64,000 bases of DNA from positions 62,001 through 126,000 of the forward strand of contig MBPM02000059.1 in the NCBI GenBank assembly GCA_001695595.3. The letters are read 5' to 3'. The stretch's first letter is position 1, and the number at the start of each line of letters is the position of its first letter. Shown here one piece after another: positions 32,666 to 42,776 of the stretch. The DNA is from Plasmopara viticola (lineage: Eukaryota; Oomycota; Peronosporomycetes; Peronosporales; Peronosporaceae). The position numbers and the translations under genes were made by a program. The notes under the pieces are model-generated. The model worked only from the letters and a program-made list of their open reading frames with translations, was not told the DNA's origin and did not search any database.

Positions 32666-35578
32666 ATGCGGCTCTCGTCGGCAAGTATTGCGACTGCCAT
32701 TGTCTTGTCAGTCGCAGTAGCGCAAAAGACCCCGTCGCCATGGACGTCGTCGTCCTCGGGCTATAACGAATGGTCGGCCGGCTCAGTCTCCTGTGTCTTT
32801 CGGTATACCATGCCAACAGGAACGAATTTGCCCCGCACTGTTGCCATCAATACGTCACCAACGCCAACTCCCGACAGTGATAACGACGAGGAGACGAACG
32901 CAACAAGCGGCGGCTCGGACGATCTGAACAAGAGCGACCCAGAAGCTGCTACGGCGAGTGACGAGCCGGACTCGGTCGCGTCGAATTCGTCGTCGGAAGG
33001 CAGTCTAGCACCTTCGTCCACGCCTCGATCGACGCCGACAAAGGCACCGACGTCGACGTCGACACCGACACCCAGACCACCTGCAACAACGGCCCCTTCA
33101 GAGAGTGCAAGCGACCACACGGCCGACACGAGTGACGCCTCTCCCTCATTGCAGAACGCAACCGATGCGACCACACCGTCAACAACAACCAATACGACAG
33201 CTTCGCCGCCTTCAACAGGATCAAACGATGGTCGACGGTTACTGGAAGACGCGGGGGAGAGCGGTGGGACGACTGGAAATGCTGGAAATACCACAGCTGG
33301 AACGGCTGGCAATACGACTGTCGACAGTCCGAGCGACGCTGCTCTCGAGGCTTCGGACACATCCCAATTGACGGGTCCATCACCGGCAACGACAGCCACA
33401 AACACGTCTGCTTCGACGACCAAGATCAAGACGCCGTCTTCAAGTAGTACAGATGCAAACACGACGACGACGGCCCCAAAAGCGACCACGACCGATACGG
33501 GTACGAAAAGTACGAATGCTACGTTGGAGGCGACTACCATTGAATTTAGCTGTGACTCGACGTTCTATGAGGCGTGGTCCAAGATGGGACTGACGTGTGG
33601 AGGCACTGAGTTAGATGTCGTGGCTGCTGCTGCCTCCACCGAGTGTTTAATCTACTCTGGAACCTCCTCGGGTACGGCCATCTCCGACTTGGCTACCTGC
33701 ATGTCCGTCTGTCGCTTTCCAGCCTGTCACGACGGCACGTGGGACTACACGGCGTCGGATGGGCTCGACTCGGAGATTTACGCTAATTTGGACTTTATTT
33801 CGCTCATGAATGTAGCTGGCAACGAGGCCAGTGCATCCGTGGCTGACGCGGTGCAGCAGCCATTCTCTAACCTTACGTTTGCGACGACAACCGAGTGCGA
33901 CTACACGTCTGACAACTCGTTTAGTGCTTGTCAATGCGCCGGGATGATGGGCACGCCGTCGACGTCGAGCGGCACGTCCAAGTCTTCGGCTGCGCACTAC
34001 TCTGTGCCAAGAAACAAGGGGCTTGGCGACGCCAACCACTGGCCGGATGGCAAGAAAAAGTCGTCCGTTGACAAGGTCGGCATCGTGTCGACGACGATCG
34101 GGAGTAGTGCTGCGACCGTGTCCGTCGTCGCGGGTGGCATCATGTCCGTGGCGAGCGGGGTCGTCGGCGGGGCATCGGCCAGCGTCGCGTCGGGCGTGTC
34201 GGCTGCTGCCAGTGTCGGGATCACCATGGCAGCCGTCGACCTCTGTCAATTCTCCATCATGCTCAATCAAATGAACGTCGACGCGCGACCGCGTTTCATG
34301 GAAGACATGGGCAAGAAGATGGCGCCGGCGTCGTTTACGTTTCTCCCGTTTGGGAAACTCAACACGTCGTCGGACGACGACACGACGCGTCGGCTCAGTA
34401 CTAGCAGCAGTAGTGCTGCGTCGGATGCGACTGCGAATGTCCAAGGGATGGAAAAGTACGCGCACTTGATTGGCGTCGACCCCGGCATGCTCTTTTACGT
34501 GGCAGTAGCAGGCATTGCGTGTATGGTGGCCCTCTTGTTTGGCATGTACATGCTCGCAATGGGCGCGTGCTACTTTCTCGTCTCTGACTTTCCGACGTTT
34601 AGTCTCAAGTGGCTCGACAAGGCCATTGGCGCGCTCATGATGATTTTGATCCTGTCGCAGTACGTCGTTGGCGCGACCGCCATGTACCAGATTTGTTATT
34701 GTATCGACCGCGACTCGCTGGACGTGAGTTTCGGGTTGGCCATCCTCACGTTACTGTGCCTGGCGTTTGGCACAATCTTGTACGGTGTGATCGTGATCAA
34801 GAACAATGAAGACGAACTGCGCGATTTGGGTACCAAGGACCATTTCGACAAGAAGTTTCACAACCGCTACGGTCCCTTGTACGACGAACATAGCTTTGAA
34901 GGTCGCTTCTTCTTCGCCCCCAAGCTCCTCCTCGCCTTGTTGTGTGGCATGACGACGGGGATGGTCTGGCTCGTGGGACTGTGGCAGATTGTCGTCCTCA
35001 TTGCGCTTCACATTGCGTTTCTCCTGTACCTCGAAATCAAACAGCCGTACCCGACCGCGTTCGTGCAAAAGACGTCGAGCTTTGTCATTATTGTCAAAAT
35101 CTCGGCGCTCTTTCTGAGTTTCTTTCTCCTCTCGAGTGCCACGAGCTTTACAAAGAGCATTCCCGATGATCTGCGCGAGGGTGTGGCCTTTGCCATCGTC
35201 GGTCTCCAAGTCCTCGTGCTCATGTGCCTCATGATTCGACAAGTGTACATTTTCTACCGAACGTGGAAACTCAAGCGAGATGGGGCGTCGCACGAGGACA
35301 AGACGGTGACTGTCCAGACAACGAACGGTCGAGAGGCCTCAGAGGCGTTTTTTGCCATCGGAGGAAGCGAGCCACAATACTATGGCAATGCGTCTCAGCA
35401 TCGTGGCGGCTCGCCGACTCTCTTAGGGGGCGACGTGACGCCAAAGGTACACGAAAGTCGCCAGTACATGCACGAAACGCCTGCAAGTGGCTATGCCAAT
35501 CAACCGCCTCTTCGGGGCTTGCGACCCCAACGCACTCATACAAGTGTGCGACACCGAACCGATGAGGTGGATTTGTAA
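32666..35578 (+). CDS. Secreted/transmembrane TRP-like (ML/FLC-type) protein with mucin-like ectodomain
   Basis: A single exon of 970 residues. Residues 1-20 are a signal peptide (IATAIVLSVAVAQ). Residues 60-290 are Ser/Thr/Pro-rich with many N-x-S/T sites, a mucin-like stalk, broken by RRLLEDAGE at 190-198. A cysteine-rich domain spans about 295-425. An Ala/Gly/Val-rich hydrophobic stretch at 470-522 is followed by membrane segments near 607-638, 655-676, 688-710, 751-772, 773-793, 805-826 and 838-862, and a polar tail. NRYGPLYDEHSFEGRFFFAP followed by hydrophobic segments resembles the TRP-like family (Pkd2/FLC type) of fungal plasma-membrane and ER channels. A sensor or channel role at the cell surface or wall is inferred from that family. 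The coding region is markedly GC-richer than its flanks. Long antisense ORFs here are composition artefacts. Confidence 0.8.
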   Translation: MRLSSASIATAIVLSVAVAQKTPSPWTSSSSGYNEWSAGSVSCVFRYTMPTGTNLPRTVAINTSPTPTPDSDNDEETNATSGGSDDLNKSDPEAATASDEPDSVASNSSSEGSLAPSSTPRSTPTKAPTSTSTPTPRPPATTAPSESASDHTADTSDASPSLQNATDATTPSTTTNTTASPPSTGSNDGRRLLEDAGESGGTTGNAGNTTAGTAGNTTVDSPSDAALEASDTSQLTGPSPATTATNTSASTTKIKTPSSSSTDANTTTTAPKATTTDTGTKSTNATLEATTIEFSCDSTFYEAWSKMGLTCGGTELDVVAAAASTECLIYSGTSSGTAISDLATCMSVCRFPACHDGTWDYTASDGLDSEIYANLDFISLMNVAGNEASASVADAVQQPFSNLTFATTTECDYTSDNSFSACQCAGMMGTPSTSSGTSKSSAAHYSVPRNKGLGDANHWPDGKKKSSVDKVGIVSTTIGSSAATVSVVAGGIMSVASGVVGGASASVASGVSAAASVGITMAAVDLCQFSIMLNQMNVDARPRFMEDMGKKMAPASFTFLPFGKLNTSSDDDTTRRLSTSSSSAASDATANVQGMEKYAHLIGVDPGMLFYVAVAGIACMVALLFGMYMLAMGACYFLVSDFPTFSLKWLDKAIGALMMILILSQYVVGATAMYQICYCIDRDSLDVSFGLAILTLLCLAFGTILYGVIVIKNNEDELRDLGTKDHFDKKFHNRYGPLYDEHSFEGRFFFAPKLLLALLCGMTTGMVWLVGLWQIVVLIALHIAFLLYLEIKQPYPTAFVQKTSSFVIIVKISALFLSFFLLSSATSFTKSIPDDLREGVAFAIVGLQVLVLMCLMIRQVYIFYRTWKLKRDGASHEDKTVTVQTTNGREASEAFFAIGGSEPQYYGNASQHRGGSPTLLGGDVTPKVHESRQYMHETPASGYANQPPLRGLRPQRTHTSVRHRTDEVDL

Positions 35579-35853
35579 TCGTGACAAGAGTTTTTGTGAC
35601 CTGGTTTAGAAAGCACGTCGTGTTTCTTTTTCGTTTTTCTAGGCTGAATATATGAACAATTTACTAGATGTCAACTCTTTCAATTGGTACACTATATCAT
35701 TTTTTTTTATTGCTCAAAAAGGAATTGATGTTTATATCCTTGAGATACTATAGTATCTAGTGCGCATACTAAAAAAGTACTAATTTATATTACTTATGAC
35801 TATTCATATATCTAGATTAAGAACATGGAAGTTTCACCTTTTGCGCCAGAACC
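35579..35853. other. Short spacer between the TRP-like and FUN14 genes
   Basis: About 275 bp of AT-rich sequence, including a TTTTTTTTTT-type run near 35700. It probably holds the 3' UTR of one gene and the promoter of the next. Confidence 0.4.
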
Positions 35854-36735
35854 ATGCTTCGTGCCCTCGTAAGTAGCGCTCCAAAACCTCGCCATGTCCT
35901 CCAGCCGTCCTGCCCATTTAGGAACACGTCTACTTCGCTTTGTAAACTTCAAGTGAAGGACGTGAAGTGCAGCATCGCACCTGTTTTCCAAGCTAGGTAG
36001 GTAAAGAATGTGGCGTATTTGTTCCTTTCTGTAATATATATACCATATGTGTAAAAGAATTCCAGAAATGCGGTCTAAGCGATGCATGTACGAAGGATCG
36101 AATCGAAACGTTCTACATTACTGGAAATCCGCGGCATTCGCAGTCTCAGGGTGTGGTGCTCTGGGACTCTTGGATGAGCAGCATCCCACGGCATGTGCGT
36201 CTAGTAACGGAAATAACGAGGATCCCGTTGAGCGGGCGAGGAAAAAAATGCAGGAGTTGTCTACTGTCGCCATTGCGCAGCTTGCTGCACTGTTACCAGA
36301 AGATAGCAACTTGAAAAAGCGGGTAGACGAAAGTTTGGTTTCAGGCACGGCCGATCAGATTTCCTGGGGCTTCTGCATGGGCGCTTGTGCGGGTTTTACA
36401 TTAAAGAAAGTATCCAAGCTTGGTGCCTTGGCTATCGGTGCACTCTATGTGCTGCTGCAATGTGCGAATTATTCAGGATATTTGAAGGTCAACCGCAAGA
36501 AATTGGAGCGTGATGTTAAGGATTATCTTGATCTTGATCAGGTATAAATGGAAGTTGCGAGGTGATGCTTATGCTTGCGACTCATTTTTAATACTTTTTT
36601 ATTTTTTAGGACGGCGAATCAGACACGAAGGATTTAGATTTGATGTACAAGTCAGTGGTTAGAGTATTGGAATTTGGTTTTCCAGCTGGTAGTGCATTTG
36701 CTGCAGGATTTATTATAGGGTTTCGCTCTGGATAA
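35854..36735 (+). CDS. FUN14-domain mitochondrial membrane protein with a spliced presequence
   Basis: Modelled as exons 35854-35996, 36058-36541 and 36610-36735. The certain part is the FUN14 domain: QISWGFCMGACAGFTLKKVS, LYVLLQCANYSGYLKVNRKK, then after the second intron VLEFGFPAGSAFAAGFIIGF to a stop. Animal FUNDC1/2 are outer-membrane mitophagy receptors; no LC3-interacting YxxL is obvious at this N-terminus. The first exon is my inference. From ATG 35854 it encodes MLRALVSSAPKPRHVLQPSC and continues basic and hydroxylated like a mitochondrial targeting sequence. A 61-nt intron (GTAGGT...AAAAG) with a TTTGTTCCTTTCT tract joins it in frame (2+1 nt) to the main exon. A conventional call would start at ATG 36047 instead. 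Confidence 0.8.
36542..36609 (+). other. Intron within the FUN14 domain gene
   Basis: 68 nt, GTATAA...TTTTTTAG, phase 0 after DLDQ. Splicing adds the second FUN14 helix. Without it the protein stops two codons into the intron. Confidence 0.88.
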
Positions 36736-37692
36736 GTCACTCAGTGAACCAAATTTCATTGTCCTTGCATTTCGCCAATTATCACAGCAGACTGACAATC
36801 TCTTCTGCGAGTGCCACGTACGCGGTTACGCTGCTGCTGCGACTCGAAGTCAAAATCTCCACACACGAGCATTTAAGATATGTAGCTTTGATTGCACTGT
36901 ACGATCGGTGTCTAATTCTCCTTGTTCATTTGCACGTCAATATGAAGCCCACATCTTGCGACTGAAGGGGTACTGCCAAGCGAGCCTGTTCCAACGACGC
37001 GTAAGTACTATCAACAATGGATTTAAATTGACTCTTAGATGAAGACATGGAAGAAGGATGACAAGGTGAAACTTTGCAAAGTTTTTTGCCCTTACGAATG
37101 TTCTATATCCGACAGAACATTGAAATCCAATGGTCACTTTTAAATTCAATAAATGTGCCGTCGATATTTTATGCAATCTGTCCACATGTGTACAATTTGA
37201 CCCTGTCAGGGCTCACTACTATTGGGTAAAACCAAAGTGATCGTGTTTGTCGAGCTAGCAAACATGCCCGTAATCATTTGCAAAGCACCGTGGTGTTGAA
37301 GCATTCATACTTAATTCTACGTAACGCTGTTTTGGACTTGGCGCTTCTCGCACGTCGCCGATGGATGTCCAAGGCTCCCCATCCCTATCATTATCCCAGA
37401 ATCTTGCGTTCCCTTTGTGCGGTGTGATGAGAAAGCCCTACAAGGCAGCGCTGTGCGCAAATGGTGACCATCCGGGCACTAATGGTCAGGCATCAGTCGC
37501 CTGACCTAGCGAAGATAAGCGACAATGCCGCAGGCTTCTCCAGCCCAGCCACCGCTCAATCCATTGTTTGTGCAGCTCGCTCGCGAGTTCAGATGAGTCG
37601 TGGCTGCTCAAGTTGCCCGCATTCTACCAGACATGACACGCCGATAGCCACATGGATTTTGTGATTGAATTTTAGAATAATTGTTGTGTCTT
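36736..37692. other. Intergenic, no supported gene
   Basis: Short ORFs only (for example 37461-37664). The 37320-37650 part is GC-richer than the surrounding AT-rich DNA but I recognise nothing in it. Confidence 0.35.
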
Positions 37693-38018
37693 TTTTCGGA
37701 AAAAGGTTGGGGTGACGCCCTCCTTCCAAGCGCGGGGGCTAAATGCTCGCGCGCTTCGGGCAGGTGCTCTCGGGCATCTGCAGGTCTCTAACGAGTCTCA
37801 CCCTCGACGCGACGGTCTCCAGCACCGGGCGCCACCTGGGCTCTTACCAAGTCAGAACTACACAAAATAATGGAAGACCCTCACGGCTTCGGTGCTGGCT
37901 GCACTGCCCGCCGAACGAGACCCGACGTATGCGGACACCACTCTATGCCGTGGACTAGCCATAGAGCCTAGCACGTGCATAACTTGGCAACGCGATAACG
38001 TAATACAATACAATACAA
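37693..38018 (+). mobile_element. SINE-like retroposon, copy 3
   Basis: 326 bp, nearly identical to copies 1 and 2. Flanks carry TGTTGTGTCTT (37682-37692) and TGATGTGTCTT (38019-38029), an 11-bp target duplication with one mismatch. The tail is ATACAATACAATACAA. It lies between the FUN14 and first START-FYVE genes. Confidence 0.88.
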
Positions 38019-38029
38019 TGATGTGTCTT

Positions 38030-38865
38030 GTACGCAAGCGTGAATTTCTAAGTAGCATTAGTCTATACCACGTCAAGGTAGCGCTCGATACGCGTGTTAC
38101 ATACTTTGAGCAATAAGATGTGTGAATGAAGTGATCATGACGCTTACAACTTCGATTTCACAAAATCGGTGATGGATCGGAAGATCGTAGCCGAGGTAAC
38201 TAACACACATAAAAGAGCGTCGCCATTAACGCGATTCCTGACCTCGAACGCATCCTTTGAATGCAGTCTTTTCACCAATTGTCGATCGTATGCTTTTCGC
38301 AGTATCCCAACTTAATCTATCACCTTTAAGCACAATTAGACAAATTTATTTTGTAGCTTGCGATGCTGCTACCAATTCGTATTTATGATGGGTAAGTGAA
38401 GGATGAGATGGATTTGTATCACAAAAATCAAGATGTTTAGAAAAAGTGAAGCACGAGCATTCTCGCCTATCCGTCAGTCTATCCTTACGAGGCCACACAA
38501 CGCCGCAGAGAAATTTCTCTGTTGCGTCTTCGTATCCACAAAGTATGAAGCTCTGAGCATTCACGATAGGTTCAGAGCACGAAAATTCACCTCGAACAAG
38601 CCTTCATTGTGTACAATCGCACAACATCTTTTTGCCTGGCAAAATTGCTTATTATACAATAACGAGGCGCATGTTTCTATATGGGCCAATGGATTGAAAG
38701 GATCTCTTCCACAATTTGGCGTAAGATTTACTTTAGATACTAAAACCCTCGGTTTGATCGATCGATTATTCATATTGTTGACACTCTAAAAGGATTCAGC
38801 GATCGTCCTTGTCGTCATGATGACCTTGGGCTATGCCAAAAAAGCTTTGCTTTGTTCTGCTCACT
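38030..38865. other. Intergenic upstream of START-FYVE gene A
   Basis: Overlapping ORFs of 70-128 codons on both strands (38403-38789 +, 38561-38773 -) without a recognised domain. Confidence 0.35.
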
Positions 38866-38867
38866 GT

Positions 38868-38880
38868 CTCCTTCATTTAC
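38868..38880 (+). promoter_or_regulatory. Possible oomycete initiator (Inr) of START-FYVE gene A
   Basis: CTCCTTCATTTAC about 25-35 nt before the ATG at 38903 fits the pyrimidine-rich TCATTY core of oomycete initiator elements. The motif is short, so this is suggestive only. Confidence 0.3.
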
Positions 38881-38902
38881 ACAAACGACGCATAGCCTGA
38901 GC

Positions 38903-40132
38903 ATGGCCAAGTTTAACGTCCATGACGTGGCGCTCCCGGACATAAAGCTGTCCCCACAGCGTGAAGCGTCTTTGATTGCTGAGGTCGAGGGGTTAGTGCA
39001 CAGCACGTTAGAGTTGCGCTCGGCCTTTGCTGCTAACGGTCGCCAACTCGACAAGTCGGTGTGGAAGCTCGTGCGAACCAAGGACGATGTCCGCGCCTAC
39101 CGTTCACGCCGCGCGTTGTACGGCCCGGACCCCACCGAGGCGCAGACCGACGCGTCCGAAGCAGTGTCGTCGTCGTCGTCATCCAGCTCGCGAACCAACA
39201 CGACCAAAGCCACGGCTTCAGCTGCTTCATCGAGTGACTGCGATCGTCTCCGTGCCAAGAAAGGTGCACGCCCCCCCGCTGTGGTTCTCTCTGGGACCGT
39301 CGACGGCACGGCCGAAGATGCCGTGTTGGGCATGCTCGCAGATTCCGAGCAGCACTGCATGATGCGTCAGTCGTATTTAGGCACTGAGCTCGAAGACTCA
39401 CGGCTACTGTTCGTCTTGGCTCGACCGACGCCACAGAATCCCTTTACGTTCATTGGTGTCAAGTGGGGACGTCAGACGTACGGTCGCTTTAGCCAACCCC
39501 GTGACTTTGTCTTTTTAGAATCGACCGGGATCGTCAAGGATATGCGGGGCGAATTAGTCAGCTACGGCCTCCGTCAGTCCACGAATCTATCGGACGTGCT
39601 CACGCTACCTCGGTCTCACGATGTGTTGCAAGGCCACTTGTCGGTGTGTCAGACGTTCGCTAATAGCAACATCCCCGTCGCAGGCTCGCGGCACCATTCA
39701 GTCGAAATGTTCTCGCGTGCTTTCTTACAGCTGGATGGAGACGTGCCTGTGAACGTGGCCGCTTCGGCATTTGCCGAGAAGCTCATGGCCCTTGTCGATA
39801 CGATGGAGTGTGCAACCGCCTACAAGTTGACATGGATGATGAAGCATTCGTCGCGTCAGGCTCGCCCAGGAGTGAACTTCCACGGCTCGAGCGGCCACTG
39901 CGCGAACTGTACGCGCAGTCTTAGCAAATTTGCAAGTCTAGTGCTCTCACGCGGAGGCACGTGCCAAGTCTGCCGCCGCTCGTACTGCGGCAAATGCTCT
40001 GTGTATAAGAAAATCTCGATTGGCTTTGGCAACGAAGTGATGCAAAAGTCGTTGCTCTTCTGTCTCGAGTGCCTGTTAGAGGCAAAGCACATTCCGGCGC
40101 GGATGGTGGCCGTGGACCAGCAAAAGTATTAA
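38903..40132 (+). CDS. START-like domain protein with C-terminal FYVE-type zinc finger (paralogue A)
   Basis: 409 residues from ATG 38903 (MAKFNVHDV); the open frame extends 17 codons upstream but only with a TTG. The START-like lipid-binding fold covers about residues 20-310 (SVWKLVRTKDDVRAYRSRRA, SGTVDGTAEDAVLGMLAD, FTFIGVKWGRQTYG, RDFVFLESTGI). It is split by a Ser/Thr-rich low-complexity insert at 84-112. A zinc finger follows with paired cysteines 333/336, 354/357, 362/365 and 387/390, the FYVE spacing. However, CRRSYCGKCS replaces the R-(R/K)-HHCR signature, so PI3P binding is doubtful. Such START-FYVE proteins are numerous in oomycetes; their role is unknown, with lipid transfer or membrane targeting inferred. 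It shares start, end and insert position with the gene at 57312-58556. Confidence 0.88.
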   Translation: MAKFNVHDVALPDIKLSPQREASLIAEVEGLVHSTLELRSAFAANGRQLDKSVWKLVRTKDDVRAYRSRRALYGPDPTEAQTDASEAVSSSSSSSSRTNTTKATASAASSSDCDRLRAKKGARPPAVVLSGTVDGTAEDAVLGMLADSEQHCMMRQSYLGTELEDSRLLFVLARPTPQNPFTFIGVKWGRQTYGRFSQPRDFVFLESTGIVKDMRGELVSYGLRQSTNLSDVLTLPRSHDVLQGHLSVCQTFANSNIPVAGSRHHSVEMFSRAFLQLDGDVPVNVAASAFAEKLMALVDTMECATAYKLTWMMKHSSRQARPGVNFHGSSGHCANCTRSLSKFASLVLSRGGTCQVCRRSYCGKCSVYKKISIGFGNEVMQKSLLFCLECLLEAKHIPARMVAVDQQKY

Positions 40133-41495
40133 ATTTTAATTAGAGTAATCTTCGAAGCGAGATTCGTCTTTAAGATTAAATATTGTAGAACTTCGTAATA
40201 AAAGTTGGCTAGAGTTGGACTGCGAGGTCGTGATTGAAGCGTCATGTGCTCCTTGTCTCAAGCAATTGAATAGAGATGTCGTTCTGTCGTCTTCGTTGAG
40301 ATGGCGACGTTAAACTCGAGCACCTGCAACTCTCGTTGCTTTTCTGCTCTGTCCTGTCTCCTTTGCCAAAAGTTGGCCTTGATCGAAAATGACTTAGGAT
40401 CCTTGATCCTGCGGGGTCGACAATGGGCAAATTCGCGTTCAAGCTTGGAAAAGCAAGCGATCGTCAGCTGCACGAATGTAGTGGTCGCCGAAACGTCGAC
40501 ATTTATCAAAAGCTCATTGCGGACATAGAGTGCATCGAGAGTCCTGGTAGTACGCAAGAAAGACGGGCGCTTTTCACCGTCTTCGACGACGCAAGAGCTA
40601 ATCTGATTCGTCATTGAACTTGTCAATGGCCGGCGTCCATGCCATAATTCTGACCACTTGACGGCCGGTCCTTGTTGAGCTGTGCAGGACGTAAAAATGG
40701 CGAGGGACGCAACGTTTGGTGCACTTGCCGATAATCGTACTTGATATTGGCAATGAATCTGATGCGCGAGATCTTCAGACGATAGGCGATCCGTCCGACG
40801 AACGATTCGTTGGACCAGAGGATTCCTTGGCGCCAGATGGTCCTGGAAAATTCTCGGCACATTCTCTGACGGGCGGGAAGCACGAAGAGAAAGGCACTAT
40901 TTTTCTTGCATTTTTCTATATTCTCAATAGTTTATATTGTTGACAACTCGCGTTGAAGCAAGTACATTGAGACGCACACTAGGTGTTTGATAAAGGCGTA
41001 TAAAGTATCACAGCCGACAGCACATTGTAATACTAAATTTATAAGGCGACAAGTATCAAAATTCGCGCTTCATTTCGCGGCTTGTGTGGTAGCGGGCTTC
41101 CGGACGTAACCACGCACTAAGCTAACACGAATCGTAAGCAACGGCTGGCGTTTTATATAAAAACAAGGGCCTTCAGCTCTAGCCAATTATTGTACAAGCA
41201 CTTCACTTAATGGAGTTGGTGCGGTCCTGCTGTCATCCCTCAGCATTCAGCTGATTATGTTACAAGCAATTTTTCTAAGGAAGCACGATTTTTTGCATCT
41301 CACTACAAAATTCACTTTAAAGACGTTGACAAAAAATCCTATAGCTGTCAAGGAGACGGCAAGCACGGCACAGATAGCGCTAGGGTCGTTGCACTAAGGG
41401 TGCAAGTAGATAAAAACAAATGAGAGTTAAAGACAAGCACAATCGTGATAAGATTGATAAGTAAGTGAATCGAATCAGCAGACTACGTTATTGGC
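40133..41495. other. Spacer downstream of START-FYVE gene A with uncertain ORFs
   Basis: A minus-strand frame (40258-40860) stays open for 200 codons but begins with GTG. On the plus strand, overlapping ORFs at 40301-40528, 40423-40617 and 40716-40943 look more protein-like (for example MGKFAFKLGKASDRQLHECS and FTVFDDARANLIRH). Neither strand gives a known domain. They might be exons of a small plus-strand gene or an eroded paralogue. From 40940 to 41495 I see nothing. Confidence 0.3.
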
Positions 41496-42341
41496 TCAAA
41501 ACGAGGCTTGATGGCGAACACCACCTGTTGCGCTCCGAATTGTTGCGGTGACCGCAGTACTGAAGGCTGAGGATGAGTTGAAAGCTGCCAAGAATAGGAA
41601 AAGACCTAAAAGCACGCTATGAGGTCTTTTTTTGATGTCCCTTATGCTCGTGAGGCTGCGTGCGTTGTGGATAGATGTGAAAAACAAGAGTGTGTCAGTA
41701 TCCACAAAGACATGTATGCGGTGCTTGTAGTCAAATCCTATTGGTCGATCCGAGTATATTTCTCGCTGTCTTAGCCGGCGAATCAGAGCTCCCCACTCTT
41801 TCCGCGAAACGAATCTGACGATCACATATGTAAGTGATCGTACAGTCTGTCCTCCGGCTCATGCTCTCTTGTAAGAAGAGATCGTATTCGGGTAAACAAC
41901 CCGCGTCTTTATTAATTCGTTGATCCACCATCATTGGTAGCCCCAGAAGACCAGACTCTATCATATGGTATGTCGTCGGTACCACACGGCGTCGCCTTGG
42001 TACGTGACCTTTGACCAGCCAAGGTCCACTCTATGTACTACACCAGCTCCAAATCCTAGCTTGGTTGACTCAATCGCCTCGTTCGTAAGGCCCCATAGCA
42101 GCTAAGCCGCTCTTCTGTTCTCACATATCTCAACCACAAAGTGGTGTGTACACGTCAGAATTTCTGGCATCACATATGAATCATGGAAAATGTACCCGAT
42201 TTTGCACACATCCACATATCCACACTGTACGGCAAAGTCATTCATCACTTCAGTCGTAGAGTTATAAACACGCGGGGCACATTGCCGAGCGTACATCTTG
42301 TGCGATCGACCGAACGAACCATCGAAAGTGCGTATAGACAA
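41496..42341 (-). pseudogene. Probable decayed protein gene of unknown family
   Basis: Three minus-strand open frames follow each other: 42341-42102, 41985-41731 and 41825-41496. They read as one chain broken by stops and frameshifts: SIRTFDGSFGRSHKMYARQC, then VPTTYHMIESGLLGLPMMVD, then RKEWGALIRRLRQREIYSDR followed by a hydrophobic LLGLFLFLAAF near the end. Order, strand and composition suggest a former membrane or secreted protein. I recognise no family, and introns could also explain part of the breaks. Confidence 0.35.
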
Positions 42342-42749
42342 AAAGGGCTTTAGCGCACAGTCGCTCTGCCGTTTTTAGTGGCGTCAGCAAAAGGTGGTTA
42401 ATGTGCTTGCCAAATCATCAAACGAAAGGCAAAGAAGATGTCAATGGACAAGAGTTTCACCGGTTGTGATCGATTGGGCTGAACACTTGACGCTTAATCC
42501 CCTGCTTATCTGTCTCGTGGCAAGTAATCAAGAGCAAAACGACCGTGTTTGCTTGCTACTTTACCTCAAACTGAACTGGCCTGCGCTCTCCTGCGCGTGT
42601 CGCAATAGTATAGTCTCTAGCCTATCTATCAATTATGATCGTCCATACCTCCGTAACCCTATTGCCCAGGATCGAAGGCGTAAAGATGAAACTGTAGAGT
42701 AAAATTTAAGACATAAACTTGCCTGTGGCTCTCAATGTTCGTCACTTGA
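42342..42749. other. Upstream region of START-FYVE gene B
   Basis: A 102-codon ORF (42394-42702) overlaps the likely promoter and 5' UTR and has no domain. It is considered spurious. Confidence 0.35.
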
Positions 42750-42760
42750 TCATTTCCTCG
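42748..42760 (+). promoter_or_regulatory. Possible oomycete initiator (Inr) of START-FYVE gene B
   Basis: GATCATTTCCTCG lies 17-29 nt before the ATG at 42777 and fits the TCATTYY initiator core. Suggestive only. Confidence 0.3.
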
Positions 42761-42776
42761 ACAAGACACAAAGGGG

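Noticed and set aside
32761..33540. 259-codon minus-strand ORF (and other long antisense ORFs to 35543)
   Set aside because: They lie opposite the GC-rich, repetitive Ser/Thr codons of the TRP-like gene. Their valine/alanine-rich or arginine-rich translations are composition artefacts.
35812..36087. 91-codon minus-strand ORF
   Set aside because: Opposite the proposed presequence exon and intron of the FUN14 gene, which has a better coding explanation.
39033..39434. 133-codon minus and 111-codon plus ORFs
   Set aside because: Shadow frames of START-FYVE gene A around its Ser-rich insert.
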